This document shows positions 55,847 to 64,000 of a stretch of 64,000 bases of DNA, in pieces (within the stretch, counting starts at the first letter, position 1; each line of letters opens with the position of its first letter). The stretch comes from Nocardia sp. NBC_00565 (lineage in GTDB: Bacteria > Actinomycetota > Actinomycetes > Mycobacteriales > Mycobacteriaceae). The notes beneath the pieces are model-generated. The model saw only the letters and a list, made by a program, of their open reading frames with translations, had not been told where the DNA came from and made no database searches. The stretch lies in NCBI RefSeq assembly GCF_036345915.1, contig NZ_CP107785.1, positions 4,774,001 to 4,838,000 on the forward strand. Direction: 5' to 3'. A program made the translations under genes and the position numbers.

Positions 55847-57313
55847 ATGGACAAGCACGTTCTGGTTATCGGCGGCGGCCCAGCCGGGTCGACCACCGCA
55901 GCCCTGCTCGCTAAAACGGGGGTCAAGGTGACCCTCCTGGAACGAGGCAAGTTCCCTCGGTATCACATCGGCGAAAGCCTGCTCGCGTCGTGTTTGTCGA
56001 CACTGCGCCTGTCCGGTGCCTACGATGCGGTCGCCGCGCACGGTTTCCAGATCAAACGGGGCGCCTTCTTCCAGTGGCAGGATGACGACTGGTTGCTGGA
56101 CTGGTCCAAGCTCGTGGACGCGGAGGCGTGGTCGTGGCAGGTCGAACGCGATGTCTTCGACGACATCCTGCTGCGTAACGCGACAGCCCAGGGAGCGGAG
56201 GTGATCGAGCAGGCCACCGTCACCAATGTGGTGTTCGACGGCGACCGTCCGACCGCGGTCGAATGGACCGCGGACGGTCAGGTCCACACCACCCCGGTCG
56301 ACTACCTCGTCGACGCCTCGGGGCGGGCAGGCGTGCTGGCCAAACAGCAGGTCATCGAGCGCCAACAGCACCCGGCCTTCCGCAACGTCGCGGTCTGGTC
56401 ATATTGGGAAGGGGCACACCTACATCCGGACACTCCGGAGGGGGGAATCAACGTAGTGTCCACCCCTGAGGGCGGCTGGTTCTGGAACATTCCGCTCACG
56501 GACGGCCGCAACAGCGTCGGCTATGTCGTCTCTACCCGCACGGCGGCGGAGCGATTGCGCAAGGACGGCCTGCAGAAGTACTACCTGGACACTATCGCCG
56601 ACAGCAAGGCGATGAGCAAGACGCTCGACAGCGCGCAGCGGGTCGCACCGGTGCAGGCGGAGCAGGACTACTCCTACTCCTCGGATCGTTTCTGCGGTCC
56701 TGGCTGGATCGCGGTCGGTGACGCGGCCTGCTTCCTCGATCCACTGCTATCCAGCGGCGTGCATCTGGGGACGTACTCCGGGCTGGTCGGATCGGCGGCG
56801 ATCTCGACCATCCTGCGGGGCGAAATGAGCGAAGACGACGCCCTTACCTTCTACGAGCACAGCTATAGACGGGCGTACACGCGATTCCTGATCCTGGTGT
56901 CACGATTGTACGAAGAGTACATCGGCGCGGAGCAGTACTTCGGGCACGCAGGCAACCTCACCACCGGACACCGTGATGACACCAAACAAGCCCAGTTCAC
57001 CGAGATCATGGCGGGCTTGACCGATCTGGACGAGTCCTCGGGAGTACAACAGCGCGCCGGGACCGACACCCTCATCTCCGAAGCCGAGCGTCTGCATTCG
57101 GAGTCGGCGAATCTGGAATACATGGGCCACCTGGACATGTCCATCGTGTGGGATCACTGGCGTGACCCGTTGAAGGATACGGTGGTGGACCAGGTGCGGA
57201 TCACCACCGAACCGGTCCTCGGCCTGACTACCCAACCCCGCACCGATGACGAGATCAAGACGTGGTCTCGGCCCGTGCTCCCACCGAAAGCCGCTGACGC
57301 CACTGCGCATTAG
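55847..57313 (+). CDS. FADH2-dependent halogenase
   Basis: A 488-aa flavin-dependent halogenase. The FAD dinucleotide motif GGGPAGS is at residues 9-15. The catalytic-lysine region is GFQIKRGAFFQW (Lys70), as in phenol- and pyrrole-type enzymes. The halogenase signature WxWxIP is WFWNIP (211-216), and GDAACFLDP (291-299) binds flavin. It chlorinates or brominates an electron-rich substrate with reduced flavin, O2 and halide, and needs a separate flavin reductase (none nearby). ATG 55847 has GGGAG five bases upstream; the frame extends upstream as noise. It is followed after 50 bp by the UbiC-DAHPS fusion, which suggests a hydroxybenzoate substrate. Confidence 0.85.
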   Translation: MDKHVLVIGGGPAGSTTAALLAKTGVKVTLLERGKFPRYHIGESLLASCLSTLRLSGAYDAVAAHGFQIKRGAFFQWQDDDWLLDWSKLVDAEAWSWQVERDVFDDILLRNATAQGAEVIEQATVTNVVFDGDRPTAVEWTADGQVHTTPVDYLVDASGRAGVLAKQQVIERQQHPAFRNVAVWSYWEGAHLHPDTPEGGINVVSTPEGGWFWNIPLTDGRNSVGYVVSTRTAAERLRKDGLQKYYLDTIADSKAMSKTLDSAQRVAPVQAEQDYSYSSDRFCGPGWIAVGDAACFLDPLLSSGVHLGTYSGLVGSAAISTILRGEMSEDDALTFYEHSYRRAYTRFLILVSRLYEEYIGAEQYFGHAGNLTTGHRDDTKQAQFTEIMAGLTDLDESSGVQQRAGTDTLISEAERLHSESANLEYMGHLDMSIVWDHWRDPLKDTVVDQVRITTEPVLGLTTQPRTDDEIKTWSRPVLPPKAADATAH

Positions 57314-57363
57314 CGCAGGCTTCGGCACGGATTTCTCGTGAGAAACACTGCACGGAGCTGGCC

Positions 57364-59178
57364 GTGACGATCACCCACTCCGGCCCCGAACCGTCCGGCA
57401 AACCCATCGCCGGCGGTTCGGGTGTCCGGACCAACCCAGCCGAGATCCGACGATTCGGCCATCCGCATACCAGAATGCTGTTGGCCAGCGACGGATTCAC
57501 GATGCCGACACTCGAGGCGCTCCTCGGTACGGAGCTCGAAGTACGGGTCCTGCGCCAGGACGACCTCGCGGCCGGTCAACTGCCGACCACCGTCACCGAT
57601 GCGCTGCAGGTGTCCGGTGCCGATCGTGTCATTGTTCGCCGTTCTTATCTGGTAGGTGCGGATATGGTGACCGCATCGGTCAACTATGTCGTCGCTGTGC
57701 CCGGACCCGCAGCCGCGTCCGGCTTGGACAATGTGCACACCCCGATCGGTACCGGCCTGATCTCTCGTGGGGTATCCCAGCGGCGTCACATCCTGCGAGC
57801 GGGGGTGATGAGATGGCCGGATGGTCGTCTCTGTGCGGCAAGGGCATACATCATGCTGCTCGGGGACCGGCCCGTCTGCTACATCCGGGAGGCATTCAAT
57901 CCGGACGTCATCCCACCTGACGCCACCGGTGACCAGGTGGATTGGGCCGACGAGCCGGATACCGCGGATTCGGGATCGGACGACCTGCCATCGGTGCCGC
58001 TCGGCGGGTCCCGCGAAGCCACGCGGTCGCACTCGGATGCTGGATCGTCGCAGTCCGTGCAGCGTTTTCGCTCTCTGCGCGCATTGGTCCACCCGGGCGA
58101 ATGTGACGCGCTCACAGCTGATTTCGCCAGGGCGGTGCACGGGGAGGCGTTCGTGCTGTACCTCGCAGGCGGGGCCGACACGTCCGCCGCGGGAGATACC
58201 CGATCGATCACGGCCCACCGCGCCCTGATGCATGCCGCCGCCGCGGTGCTGACCCATGGGATGGGAAGACGCGTCACCACCATCCGGCTGGCGCGGCGCA
58301 GCCCCGAACCACTATGGACACCAGTCGAATCCGACACGGTGGCGGCACCGCCCGGCAGCGATTCGACGACCCGCGCACCAGATCCCGTGCTGGAGGCCTA
58401 CTCTCATGCTGCGGCCACGCTCAAAGGTTGGCGTTGTGATCAGCTGCCGGTAACGCTGTGCGCGGATATCCTGCACCGCGCCGCGGATCAGTGCCGCGAA
58501 CCGGCGCAACGCGACCTGCTCCGTGAGGTCGCCGGACTGCTGCCCATCGCCGCGGTCGCACCACCTGGCGCGCACGAACTGTACAGTTCGATTGCGCCCG
58601 TGCACCTTTCGCACGAGGCTGTGCTGCCGGACGATTCCGCACTGACTCGACGCGGACCCGATCGGCGATGGTGGGATTGTTCGACCCACCTGCTGTGGAT
58701 CGGCGATCGGACTCGAAATCCCGCGCACCGGCAGGTGCAGTTCGCGGCAGGTGTCGGCAATCCGGTGGCCGTGACACTAGGCCCCACGGCCACACCGCAC
58801 GACGTCGAACTCCTCTGTCGGGCCCTGAATCCCGAGAACCGGCCGGGGCGACTCACGCTCATCGCTCGGCTGGGCGCCGCTCGCACGGTCGAGGCACTTC
58901 CGGCGTTGATCGAGGCGGCTGCCAGGTGCGGAACTCCAGTGTGCTGGGTGTGCGATCCGATGCCCGCCGACACCGGCGACGGGCACCTATTTCGTCGCCT
59001 CGACGAGGTCGTAGCCGAGATCCGCGCGTTCTTTCGAGCCTGCCGGGCGACAGCCACCGTTCCCGGCGGCCTGCACCTCGAATGCGCGCCCGAGGCCGGG
59101 TTCTCCGGGGGGCTCGATCCGGCACAGACACTTCAATGCGTGCTCGCCGCGCTCGCCGAATTGCGGAGCGCCGCCTGA
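57364..59178 (+). CDS. Chorismate lyase (UbiC-like) fused to degenerate type II DAHP synthase
   Basis: A 604-aa two-domain protein. Residues about 30-185 resemble chorismate pyruvate-lyase (RMLLASDGFTMPTLEALLG, HTPIGTGLISRG, CYIREAF), which turns chorismate into 4-hydroxybenzoate. Residues about 232-600 match the type II (plant-like) DAHP synthase: STHLLWIGDRTRN, FAAGVGNPVAV, LGPTATPHD, ALNPENRPGRLTLI and VPGGLHLE. Several catalytic positions have changed. By hand alignment to the M. tuberculosis enzyme, the metal Cys and His (HGN to PAD at 534-536) and the PEP-binding Lys (Thr471) are lost. The second domain may be regulatory or dead. It lies 50 bp after the halogenase, in one operon, so halogenated hydroxybenzoate synthesis is inferred. 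Confidence 0.75.
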   Translation: MTITHSGPEPSGKPIAGGSGVRTNPAEIRRFGHPHTRMLLASDGFTMPTLEALLGTELEVRVLRQDDLAAGQLPTTVTDALQVSGADRVIVRRSYLVGADMVTASVNYVVAVPGPAAASGLDNVHTPIGTGLISRGVSQRRHILRAGVMRWPDGRLCAARAYIMLLGDRPVCYIREAFNPDVIPPDATGDQVDWADEPDTADSGSDDLPSVPLGGSREATRSHSDAGSSQSVQRFRSLRALVHPGECDALTADFARAVHGEAFVLYLAGGADTSAAGDTRSITAHRALMHAAAAVLTHGMGRRVTTIRLARRSPEPLWTPVESDTVAAPPGSDSTTRAPDPVLEAYSHAAATLKGWRCDQLPVTLCADILHRAADQCREPAQRDLLREVAGLLPIAAVAPPGAHELYSSIAPVHLSHEAVLPDDSALTRRGPDRRWWDCSTHLLWIGDRTRNPAHRQVQFAAGVGNPVAVTLGPTATPHDVELLCRALNPENRPGRLTLIARLGAARTVEALPALIEAAARCGTPVCWVCDPMPADTGDGHLFRRLDEVVAEIRAFFRACRATATVPGGLHLECAPEAGFSGGLDPAQTLQCVLAALAELRSAA

Positions 59179-59226
59179 TCAATTCGTTTCGTGTCCCCTG
59201 CCAGATTGCTCGACGGAGGAATTGCG

Positions 59227-60594
59227 ATGCCATCGCTTTTGGAGATCAGTACACATTTATCTTTGCAGCTAGCGGTCATCTTGGTGGCCTACCGCCTGTT
59301 GTGGCCACTGCTACGACGGTTGGGGCAGGTACAGGTGGTGGCGGTCATGGTCGCCGGATTCCTACTCGGCCCATCAGTATTCGGCTGGGCATGGCCCGAA
59401 GCCCAGCAGTGGCTGTTCCCCACCACACTCGAGGTTGGTGACACCAGCATCATGCACCCCAACCTGACCGCGATCTACGTCGTCGGACAGTTGGGGTTGA
59501 TCTTCTACATGTTCCTGGTCGGGTCCTCATTCAAACTCGACATCCTCACCACCCACCTACGCCAAGCCGGCGCCACCTCAGCAATCGGCGTCGCCGTCCC
59601 CATGACACTCGGCGCGATAGTCGGGTGGTGGCTGGTCGGACAGGGACGCTACTTCACCGATTCGATGGCCAACTGGCAAGGCGCACTATTCCTCGCCGCC
59701 GCCGTCGCCGTCACCGCCTTCCCCATCCTGGCCTGGATCATCTACGACTCCGGACTCCTCAAAACCCGACTCGGCACCATGTCCCTCGCGTGCGCGGCCG
59801 TCGACGACGCCTGCGCATGGATCCTGCTCGCCGTCGTCGTCGCCTCCGCCAAAGACAGCCCCGGCGGCGCGTTGCTCGCCGCCGGCGGCGGACTGGCCTA
59901 CGTACTGTTCATGACACTGATCGGACGCCCCCTGCTGGCGCGGCTGACCACCTGGACCCCACGGGTCGGCGACAACGAACACACCGGCGGCCTACCCGTC
60001 GGGCCACTAGTAATCGTGCTACTGGTCGTACTGCTGGCCGCCAGTTTCACCGACTACGTCGGCATCCACTCCGTCCTCGGTGCCTTCGTCGCCGGCCTGT
60101 GCATGCCCCGCGGCCAACTCATCGACCGCATCCGCGAACGACTCGAACCACTCGTCGCCTACCTACTGCTACCCGCCTACTTCATCTACACCGGACTCAA
60201 CACCAAACTCAGCCTCATCTTCGACCCCGCCGTCCTCGCGGTCACCGCACTGGTACTGGTCGTATCCTTCGCCAGCAAATTCGGCGCCATCGGCCTGGTC
60301 GCGCGCTCCCAAGGAATGGGCTGGCGCGAAGCCGGCGCCATGGGCGCACTCGCCAATGCCCGCGGACTCATGGAACTAGTGCTGTTGAACATCGGCCTGT
60401 CATCCGGACTCATCACCGCCGACCTCTACACCATCCTCGCCCTCATGACCCTCGTCACCACCTGCCTCGCCACACCACTACAACGCATGTTCGAACGCAA
60501 CGCCTGGAAAAACGGCATGATCTTCGGACCGAACGGCGAAGAACCCAAGGTGACCGGCGCACCCTCCCATTCCACAAGACCCGCCACAGCGTGA
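59227..60594 (+). CDS. Cation/proton antiporter (CPA2, Kef-type)
   Basis: A 455-aa membrane protein with about 12-13 helices of the Na+/H+ exchanger (CPA2) family. VAGFLLGPSVFGW is at the start, then a long polytopic core with AAAVAVTAFPILAWII and CAAVDDACAW, which holds the conserved Asp pair. No C-terminal TrkA-N domain follows. It exchanges K+ or Na+ for protons at the cytoplasmic membrane. ATG 59227 is preceded by GGAGG. It is 48 bp downstream of the fusion gene and shares the operon, possibly for tolerance to an acidic aromatic product. A strong terminator follows. Confidence 0.85.
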   Translation: MPSLLEISTHLSLQLAVILVAYRLLWPLLRRLGQVQVVAVMVAGFLLGPSVFGWAWPEAQQWLFPTTLEVGDTSIMHPNLTAIYVVGQLGLIFYMFLVGSSFKLDILTTHLRQAGATSAIGVAVPMTLGAIVGWWLVGQGRYFTDSMANWQGALFLAAAVAVTAFPILAWIIYDSGLLKTRLGTMSLACAAVDDACAWILLAVVVASAKDSPGGALLAAGGGLAYVLFMTLIGRPLLARLTTWTPRVGDNEHTGGLPVGPLVIVLLVVLLAASFTDYVGIHSVLGAFVAGLCMPRGQLIDRIRERLEPLVAYLLLPAYFIYTGLNTKLSLIFDPAVLAVTALVLVVSFASKFGAIGLVARSQGMGWREAGAMGALANARGLMELVLLNIGLSSGLITADLYTILALMTLVTTCLATPLQRMFERNAWKNGMIFGPNGEEPKVTGAPSHSTRPATA

Positions 60595-60605
60595 ATCAGC
60601 GCGAT

Positions 60606-60640
60606 GCTGCGGCCCCGGGCAACACGCCCGGGGCCGCAGC
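60606..60640 (+). terminator. Terminator after the antiporter
   Basis: A perfect 15-bp stem (GCTGCGGCCCCGGGC and its complement) with loop AACAC, followed by GTTT, begins 11 bp after the antiporter stop. It marks the end of the halogenase operon. Confidence 0.8.
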
Positions 60641-60724
60641 GTTTGCCGAAATCCACTGCGCGCGTGGCGTATTCGGCTCGATCGCGCCACGCACCAGCAC
60701 CCGCCCGTCGATCGGCGCGGGTGC

Positions 60725-61045
60725 CCGGCCGATATCGGGCAGCGGGTCGCGACCGGTATGGCCGCGTGCTTCGACACCGTCAAGAGCGCCCAGGGCATGC
60801 AGATGCTCAAAGGCGCACTGATGGAGCTGATTCGGCTCAAACGCGACCAGCCGGGCGACGACGCCACCTCGCGGCTCGCGCATCACCCGAACAACCTGGA
60901 CGACATCGAGATCTTCGCGCAGCTCATGAGCTTTTACGGGGCCGGATTCGAAGCCCAGCGCAACCTGATCACGAATGTGCTGCTGCTGATGATCACCGAC
61001 GACCGATTCCGGTTCGGCAATGTCCTCGGCAGGAACCGGTCCGCC
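60725..61045 (+). pseudogene. Cytochrome P450 internal fragment
   Basis: About 105 codons read like the middle of a P450. MLKGALMELIRLKRDQPGDDATSRLAHH is followed by EEIF-like IEIFAQLMSFYGAGFEAQRNLI, corresponding to the H and I helices with an AG-x-E pattern. The heme-binding loop and the N-terminal third are absent, and the frame becomes meaningless after about 61045. It is a relic. 61046-61201 shows no supported gene, although a minus-strand stretch there (APGAVDLLDGTQRLMYGG) has some protein character. Confidence 0.5.
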
Positions 61046-61201
61046 GTACATCAGCCGCTGGGTGCCGTCGAGCAGGTCGACGGCGCCCGGCGCATTGATG
61101 CGTTATCGCTTGCGCGCGATCCCACCGACCATCAACTGGTCGCTCGGTTTCGGGCGCCGTATCCGCCGCCGATCCGGCAGGTACACCAGGCCGGGCTCGA
61201 A

Positions 61202-62800
61202 TTACCGTCGACCATTACCACCACCTCGGAAAACAGCCAGCCGGCCGCGGTGGTGCGGGCGGGCACGAGTCGCCCAGCGCGGATTGTCCTCATCGCGGCG
61301 GTAGGCGGCGACGCGGCCGGCTACCGCGAAACGCAGCCGACTCGCCTCGCCCAGCACCTCGCCGTCGGCGGCGACCGCCTCATCCGCATCCAGTTGCACG
61401 ATCAGCTCACGCACCTGCCGCTCGTTGTAGACCTTGCTGCGCCCGATCGCGGCCAGCACCAGCGCGAGTACGGCCCGCGTTCGAGACCACCGCAGATCGG
61501 CACGCAGCCAACGCACATCGAGCAGACCGTCATCCAGTCGAGAGCGGAACGCGGGGACCGCGCCGTGCGGATGGTAGGGCCCATTGCCCACGAACACGAA
61601 CCACACGTCGTGCCACCGGTCGTCCAATCGGATCCGGATCGGCTGCGCCTTGCGCAGCATGACGATGAGGGCGGCGGCGAAGGCCGGCCATTTACCCCAC
61701 CGCCCTTGCCATTTCTCGCGCAATCGCACCAGATCCGGGTAGGCGCCCAAGCTGGCGGTGTTGATCCAGTAGTGCATGCGGGTGCCTTGTTCGGTGTCGA
61801 ATTCCACGCTCGCGATATCGACCGCGACCGCCTCACCCGCCCCGGTCGCGTCCACGACCTCGACCAGGTCGTAGACACCCAGGTCGCGCGCGAAGTGGTT
61901 CAGGGTGCCGGTGGGCACAACCACCAACGCCAACCCGTGCCGCAGTGCCACCGCGGCGGCGGCCGCGATGGTGCCGTCGCCACCTGCCGCACCGACCGCG
62001 TACGCCTGCTCGGCGCGCTCCGCCAACGCCTGCTCCAACTGCTCGACACAGTCGCGGCCCGGTTCGGTGCGCAGCACAGTCGCGGCGGGCAGCGCCGCGG
62101 CGACGTCGGCGGTCGGGTCGTAGCCCGGATCACCCGACACCGGATTGACCAGCAGGACCAGCCCTTTGCCATCGACGAGCGCGGGCACCTCACGCACCAG
62201 GCGAGCTGCCGCCTCGTCGGACTCGCGCACCGGCCACCAGAGGCGCGTGGCCAGCGCCACACCGGCCCCGACCGCCGCGCCGACGACTATGTCCGAGGTC
62301 CAGTGCACCCCGGTGTGCACGCGGGAGTAGGCGACCGTGGCGGCCAGCGGCGCCACGACCAACGCGGTGCGCGGGCTCTCCAGCGCCACCGCCGTCACGA
62401 ACGCGGCGGCGCCGGCACTGTGGCCGGACGGAAAGGACGACGACGTCGGAGCCCGGATCAGCCGCCGATCCAAGGGCAACAACTCCGCAGCCGGCCGGCG
62501 GCGCGCGATCAAACCTTTCAGCACCACATTCACCGCAACGCTTGCCCCCGCGACGGAAACGGCACCACGCAGCGCGGCCCTACGCGTCGCGCCCGGTCTA
62601 GCGGCGAGCAGCACCGCGATCACCGACCACAGCGCGCCACGATCCGCTGCCCGCGTCAACCGCAACATGCCGCGATCGGCCCCCGACACCGGAATTCGCG
62701 CCACCGCACCACTGACTGCCCGATCGAAATGCCCCACCCCATGCACCGTCCGGCCCAACCACTCGCTCACCCCGTCGAAACTACAGCGCCGGTCCCGCAT
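61202..62800 (-). CDS. PAP2 phosphatase / diacylglycerol kinase fusion
   Basis: A 532-aa fusion. The N-terminal half is a PAP2-type membrane phosphatase with the three motifs KGLIARRRPA, SFPSGHSAG and SRVHTGVHWTSD. The C-terminal half is a DAGK catalytic domain with the ATP motif GGDGT and VPTGTLNHFARDLG. Such fusions occur in actinobacteria and are thought to handle lipid phosphates at the membrane: one domain removes and the other adds phosphate. ATG 62800 is used; GTG 62827 would overlap the upstream gene. Neighbour genes give no pathway hint. Confidence 0.85.
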   Translation of the reverse strand: MRDRRCSFDGVSEWLGRTVHGVGHFDRAVSGAVARIPVSGADRGMLRLTRAADRGALWSVIAVLLAARPGATRRAALRGAVSVAGASVAVNVVLKGLIARRRPAAELLPLDRRLIRAPTSSSFPSGHSAGAAAFVTAVALESPRTALVVAPLAATVAYSRVHTGVHWTSDIVVGAAVGAGVALATRLWWPVRESDEAAARLVREVPALVDGKGLVLLVNPVSGDPGYDPTADVAAALPAATVLRTEPGRDCVEQLEQALAERAEQAYAVGAAGGDGTIAAAAAVALRHGLALVVVPTGTLNHFARDLGVYDLVEVVDATGAGEAVAVDIASVEFDTEQGTRMHYWINTASLGAYPDLVRLREKWQGRWGKWPAFAAALIVMLRKAQPIRIRLDDRWHDVWFVFVGNGPYHPHGAVPAFRSRLDDGLLDVRWLRADLRWSRTRAVLALVLAAIGRSKVYNERQVRELIVQLDADEAVAADGEVLGEASRLRFAVAGRVAAYRRDEDNPRWATRARPHHRGRLAVFRGGGNGRR

Positions 62801-62810
62801 GGGTCGACCA

Positions 62811-63794
62811 TCATTCGCCCTGCCCACGCCCGCGATGAACGGCGACCCGGCGGACCATCGTGAGAACCGTCACCACCACGATCGTCACCAGTTCCAGGAG
62901 ATTCCAGGCAATGGTATCCGCAGTGGTGGTGACCTGCTGTTGCGGCGGCCGGTGTGGTGCCGCGAGTACCGGTGCCGGCGGCTCGATCGCAGGCGCCGAC
63001 TGAATGGCCTCGGCTGGTGGAATGGCCGGCGCGGGAAGTGTCGGCGCGTTGGGCGCCGGCGGTTCGAGCTGCAGCGGGATCCAGGGTTCTCGCGGTGTCG
63101 GGCCCGGCAGCAACAGCAGGCAGGTCAGCAGCGCGCTGCCGGTCACCGCGCTGCCGACGACAACACTGCCGAGCCCGGATCCACTCGAGCCGGGACCGAT
63201 CAACCCGGGCCCGACCGAACCCGACCCGACCGAACCGACGCCGGACAGCCCGCTACCGCTCGCCAACCCGAGCAGAATTGTGGCACTGCCGATCACGGCG
63301 CTGCCGGTGCAGGCGGTCTGGACGCTGCCCGCATCGAGCCCCAGCGCGGCCCCCGATCCACTCGCCATTCCGGCGCCGGGCCCCGCGTCAGCGGCCTCGC
63401 CACTGTCCGGCCGGCCCGCGTCGTGCCAGCCGCCATCGACGCCCGTGCCACGACCACCGCTGCCGCTCGGCGAGCCCGATGACGAACTGCCGGAGGCAGG
63501 CAACCCACTGCCCACCGGACTGCCGGGCCCGAGGTCCAGACCATTCCAGGCGGAGCTGCTGCCGGTGTTCAGGAAATCCGCGGCGGCAGGCCCGGTTCCG
63601 GTTCCGGGAGACGCACTGCCGGTGCCGATATCACCGATGGGCGGCCACTCGGGCAGCACCGGATCGGCGGCCGCGGGACGACCCGCGAGTAGTACCGCCG
63701 CCAGCGGTACCGCCGTCATCAAGGCGAGTCCCATTGCAGCTCTTCGTGTTTGCGGAATATCTCGTTCGAACGCCATAAACCGATACCCATCCAT
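62811..63794 (-). CDS. Gly/Ser-rich exported protein with C-terminal membrane helix
   Basis: A 327-aa protein with a signal peptide (RRAAMGLALMTAVPLAAVLLAG, then RPAAADP). A low-complexity region of Gly-Ser-Gly repeats with spaced hydrophobic stretches follows. A Pro/Ala-rich segment and a C-terminal membrane helix (LLELVTIVVVTVLTMV) with a basic tail complete it. It would be anchored on the outside of the membrane. The start at 63794 is chosen because GGA lies a few bases before it; ATG 63776 is an alternative. No family is recognised. It lies 10 bp upstream of the PAP2-DAGK start and is probably co-transcribed. Confidence 0.6.
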   Translation of the reverse strand: MDGYRFMAFERDIPQTRRAAMGLALMTAVPLAAVLLAGRPAAADPVLPEWPPIGDIGTGSASPGTGTGPAAADFLNTGSSSAWNGLDLGPGSPVGSGLPASGSSSSGSPSGSGGRGTGVDGGWHDAGRPDSGEAADAGPGAGMASGSGAALGLDAGSVQTACTGSAVIGSATILLGLASGSGLSGVGSVGSGSVGPGLIGPGSSGSGLGSVVVGSAVTGSALLTCLLLLPGPTPREPWIPLQLEPPAPNAPTLPAPAIPPAEAIQSAPAIEPPAPVLAAPHRPPQQQVTTTADTIAWNLLELVTIVVVTVLTMVRRVAVHRGRGQGE

Positions 63795-63811
63795 CGCGAT
63801 CCGTAGGCCGA

Positions 63812-64000
63812 TCAGTTGATGTGCTGATATCGCGACAGTGCGTACTCGAACGCATCTTTCGGAACGACATTCCCACCGGAGAACGGCCGGTCGAGGTTGT
63901 AGATCGCCAGAATCGTCGAGCCGACCACCACACCGAGCAGCGCGGTCATCAGCACACTGCGCCGAGTGACTTCGACACCGGACAGGACGGCGGTGCACAA
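63812..64000 (-). CDS. DUF4239/bestrophin-like membrane protein, C-terminal end (partial)
   Basis: The frame enters from beyond the right edge; 62 residues are visible. TRRSVLMTALLGVVVGSTILAIYNLDRPF is a membrane helix followed by the conserved YNLDRPFSG of DUF4239 proteins, then a short polar end (PKDAFEYAL). The family is of unknown function, with several membrane helices. Confidence 0.65.
   Translation of the reverse strand: MCTAVLSGVEVTRRSVLMTALLGVVVGSTILAIYNLDRPFSGGNVVPKDAFEYALSRYQHIN

Noticed and set aside
62337..63482. 381-codon plus-strand frame across the PAP2-DAGK and Gly/Ser-rich genes
   Set aside because: It spans the antisense of two better-supported minus-strand genes and has no protein features.

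Overview
The window is high-GC actinobacterial DNA. The organism is most likely Nocardia or a close mycolic-acid-containing relative. That is an inference from the gene families seen: WhiB, NRPS with a terminal reductase, WS/DGAT-like acyltransferase, UbiC-type chorismate lyase, a Gram-positive type IV secretion locus, and many ATGA-coupled or leaderless genes. I saw no rRNA, tRNA, CRISPR array or transposase gene. Nearly all of the window is accessory or secondary-metabolism content; only gnd looks like core metabolism.

Layout, left to right. (1) Positions 1-2839: a phosphopantetheinyl transferase fused in frame to an MFS exporter (5' end outside the window), translationally coupled to a half-length cytidylate-kinase-like protein. 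(2) Positions 2847-7000: two Uma2-family nuclease paralogues in inverted orientation, with matching leaderless promoters, bracket a decayed Fic gene, an unrecognised 461-aa protein and a YbaB-like protein. (3) Positions 7829-14413: an overlapping cassette of FemAB/GNAT-like transferase, MFS exporter and KamA-like radical SAM enzyme, followed by a large LuxR-type ATPase regulator. (4) Positions 14424-24946 (minus): a type IV secretion-like operon with VirB4, PrgI-like, VirB6-like, TcpC/VirB8-like and two NlpC/P60-type proteins. Its VirB6-like gene is split by an amber codon that itself forms part of a ribosome binding site. (5) Positions 25204-29989: a ROK protein, a WhiB protein, a MerR regulator with repeat operators, and an unsplit VirB6-like paralogue.

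(6) Positions 30017-36067: an orphan acyl-AMP-forming enzyme, a TetR/P450 pair with a clear operator, gnd, and a MazEF toxin-antitoxin pair. (7) Positions 36078-52848 (minus): a 4,765-aa NRPS (A-T-E-C-A-T-C-A-T-C-A-T-R) followed by an aldo/keto reductase and a WS/DGAT-like acyltransferase. Together they suggest a tetrapeptide released as an aldehyde or alcohol that is then reduced and perhaps acylated. (8) Positions 53414-60640: an SDR gene fragment, a 57-aa membrane protein with a strong terminator, a MetE-like zinc protein, a flavin-dependent halogenase, a UbiC chorismate-lyase/type II DAHP-synthase fusion, and a cation/proton antiporter. This looks like a compact halogenated hydroxybenzoate locus. 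(9) Positions 60725-64000: a P450 remnant, a PAP2/diacylglycerol-kinase fusion, a Gly/Ser-rich secreted protein and the end of a DUF4239-like membrane protein.

The candidates most worth follow-up as undescribed systems are the halogenase plus UbiC-DAHPS fusion, the NRPS-AKR-acyltransferase operon, the FemAB-MFS-KamA cassette and the amber-split VirB6 gene. The phosphopantetheinyl transferase at the left edge could activate the four carrier domains of the NRPS.
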